From the NCBI GenBank assembly GCA_025667525.1, contig CM046879.1, positions 362,470,639 through 362,534,638 of the forward strand: DNA of 64,000 nucleotides. Direction: 5' to 3'. How positions within the stretch are numbered: position 1 is the first letter of the stretch; each line of letters opens with the position of its first letter. This DNA is from Glebionis coronaria. Its lineage: Eukaryota > Streptophyta > Magnoliopsida > Asterales > Asteraceae. Under the pieces are notes generated by a model. It made no database searches. It saw nothing but the letters and a program-made list of their open reading frames with translations, and was not told the DNA's origin. A program made the translations under genes and the position numbers. Positions 62,601 through 64,000 of this stretch are shown here, piece after piece.

Positions 62601-64000
62601 GCGAATCAAGATTGTTCGCCTCAATTCCCTATATTTATGGAACCGTAGAGGAAGATACGGAACCGCGGACAGTAGGTTTAAAAAATGTGAAAACAAACTG
62701 ATAAGTTTGAAAACACTCATCATTTATAACAAAAAAACCACTTAAAACATAGCCAAATACATTATTTTAAACTATAAATTATCAGAATTACGCGTGTATT
62801 TTGTGTTTGTGTGTTTCAGGCAAATTAGATGCATTATAGAGCAAACACACGTTTTCAAGGGATTTATCTGACAAAATACGAAGAAAAAGACAAAACCAAG
62901 CTTTCAAGGACTTAAGTTGCTGAATTTACGAAGATTACGAATTTCAAGTGCAAAAGGTTTAAACTAAAAGCTTTACATTGTAAAGTGAACAAATATGGTA
63001 ACATAAGGGATTAAAAATGAAACTTTACTTATTAATAAAACAAATAACATCTTATCCCTGGTCAAAGATGGTTAAGTCGTCTTCTTCATATCACAAGAGA
63101 GAGAGCGACATATTTTATCTTTTCTCCTCCAAGATCTTTAAAGCTAGTTTCAAAAAGGAAGCACAAGAAATCAAGAGAAGCTTATAAAAGAAGAATTGTT
63201 CATCATCTTATTCTCTTTAAGATGATACTAAAAAAATTTATCAACACCAAGGAAAGAAGAAAACCCCAATTCTGGGAATCAAGAACAAGAACCACTTGAT
63301 GACACCTGGCAAAATATAATTGGGTGAGACATGTCATTAACCTCCTCTCAACCTCTATATAAACCCAGATATCACTTCATTTGAAGAACAGTTAGTTGTA
63401 GGTGTAATTTTGCACACAGTTAGTTTAGGTATAGATTAGGAGTAGTTAGATATTTTGTTAAGAACATTATGTTAATTCAGTTACGTTGTTAGTTAAAGTA
63501 TGTAACCGTCTTTCACCATTAATGAAAGCTTTCACTTTTCTATATCTCTTCTCTCAACTCCTATTCGTTTTTTATTACTGTTACTTTTAGAAGCTAAATA
63601 AGTTATAATTTTTGTTATTAGTTTTAACTAACTAATTTTTCCAGTAATGAAAATCAAGCTTAAATTCTGTTATAAAATGTTCAACTAATTCGGTTAGAAT
63701 CTGTTTTGAGTTTGTTAATCCTGTGACTGTTTTCTATTAATGATACTTCAAACCTTTTTCAATTTTACTGTCCTTTACCTCTTACTGCTGATTGAAAGCT
63801 TTTAGTGAGTTTATACTTTTCTTCCTTAATAGATCGTATTGGTTGATAGTACATGTGAGTTAAGGTTTTGCATTGGAAATTTAGACTACTTTTATGATAA
63901 ATCAGTAAGTTGGTTTAAACTCAAATTTAGTTCAAGTTTTCCTTATTTTAGAAGAAGTTTTTCATTTGATCTTAAACGTTGTTGAAGTAATAATCTCATC
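62600..64000. other. No gene seen; possible start of another LTR
   Basis: The stretch is AT-rich and lacks sizeable frames. A TGATAAGTTT at 62699 could be an LTR start. A good TATA-like TATATAAA with context CTCTATATAAACCC is at 63356-63363, about 660 bp further on, followed by pyrimidine-rich sequence. These would fit U3-R of an LTR element extending beyond the window, but no end, primer site or second copy is visible. It could equally be the continuation of G or host DNA. Confidence 0.3.
63356..63363 (+). promoter_or_regulatory. TATA-like promoter motif
   Basis: TATATAAA in a CTCTATATAAACCC context is typical of plant RNA polymerase II promoters and LTR promoters. No coding frame follows within the window. 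Confidence 0.35.

Overview
The window looks like plant nuclear heterochromatin and is almost entirely LTR retrotransposon sequence. It is AT-rich. I found no ordinary host gene, tRNA, rRNA or CRISPR array. Every sizeable coding region is a gag, protease, reverse transcriptase/RNase H or integrase of Ty3/gypsy (Athila and Tekay/Del-like chromovirus lineages) or a decayed Ty1/copia gag. The integrase C-terminus of E and the UBN2-type gag of F resemble, from memory, elements common in Asteraceae. That host assignment is an inference, not a measurement.

The main feature is a nested stack of insertions, outermost first. G (410 to about 4484, minus) is a Tekay-like remnant. F (about 4485 to about 62600, plus) is a decayed copia element. 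E (4735-60978, plus) is a Tekay-like gag-pol element. D (5640-50344, minus) is a Tekay-like element with degenerate pol. C (8274-40557, minus) is an Athila-type element that has gag and protease but no pol. B (10107-33319, plus) belongs to the same family as D. A (11290-22049, minus) is an Athila element with gag-protease and pol. For A to E both LTRs, a primer binding site, a polypurine tract and a perfect 5-bp target-site duplication are visible (AAAAC, CTTGA, CTTCC, CATTT, ATTTT), so boundaries are exact to the base. For D, C and A a second, uninterrupted copy of the host LTR in the window confirms the empty site.

Layout: 1-409 unrecognised; 410-4484 G; 4485-4734 left part of the F LTR; 4735-5639 left part of the E LTR; 5640-8273 left part of the D LTR; 8274-10090 C LTR; 10107-11289 left part of the B 5' LTR; 11290-22049 A; 22055-24353 rest of the B 5' LTR; 24354-29836 B interior; 29837-33319 B 3' LTR; 33325-38748 C interior; 38749-40557 other C LTR; 40563-41375 rest of the D LTR; 41376-46903 D interior; 46904-50344 other D LTR; 50350-52081 rest of the E 5' LTR; 52082-58330 E interior; 58331-60978 E 3' LTR; 60984-62600 F LTR end and gag; 62600-64000 no gene, possibly another LTR.

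A and C share LTR termini, primer binding site, 3' UTR and an unusual array of CGGAA/TTCCG motifs in the transcribed leader. C keeps a long gag-protease frame and replaces pol with an acidic tail ending in a predicted membrane helix. B and D keep closely matching LTRs around a wrecked pol. Both C and B/D therefore look like non-autonomous elements moved in trans. E carries an extra 278-codon frame upstream of gag. These are the most promising leads.
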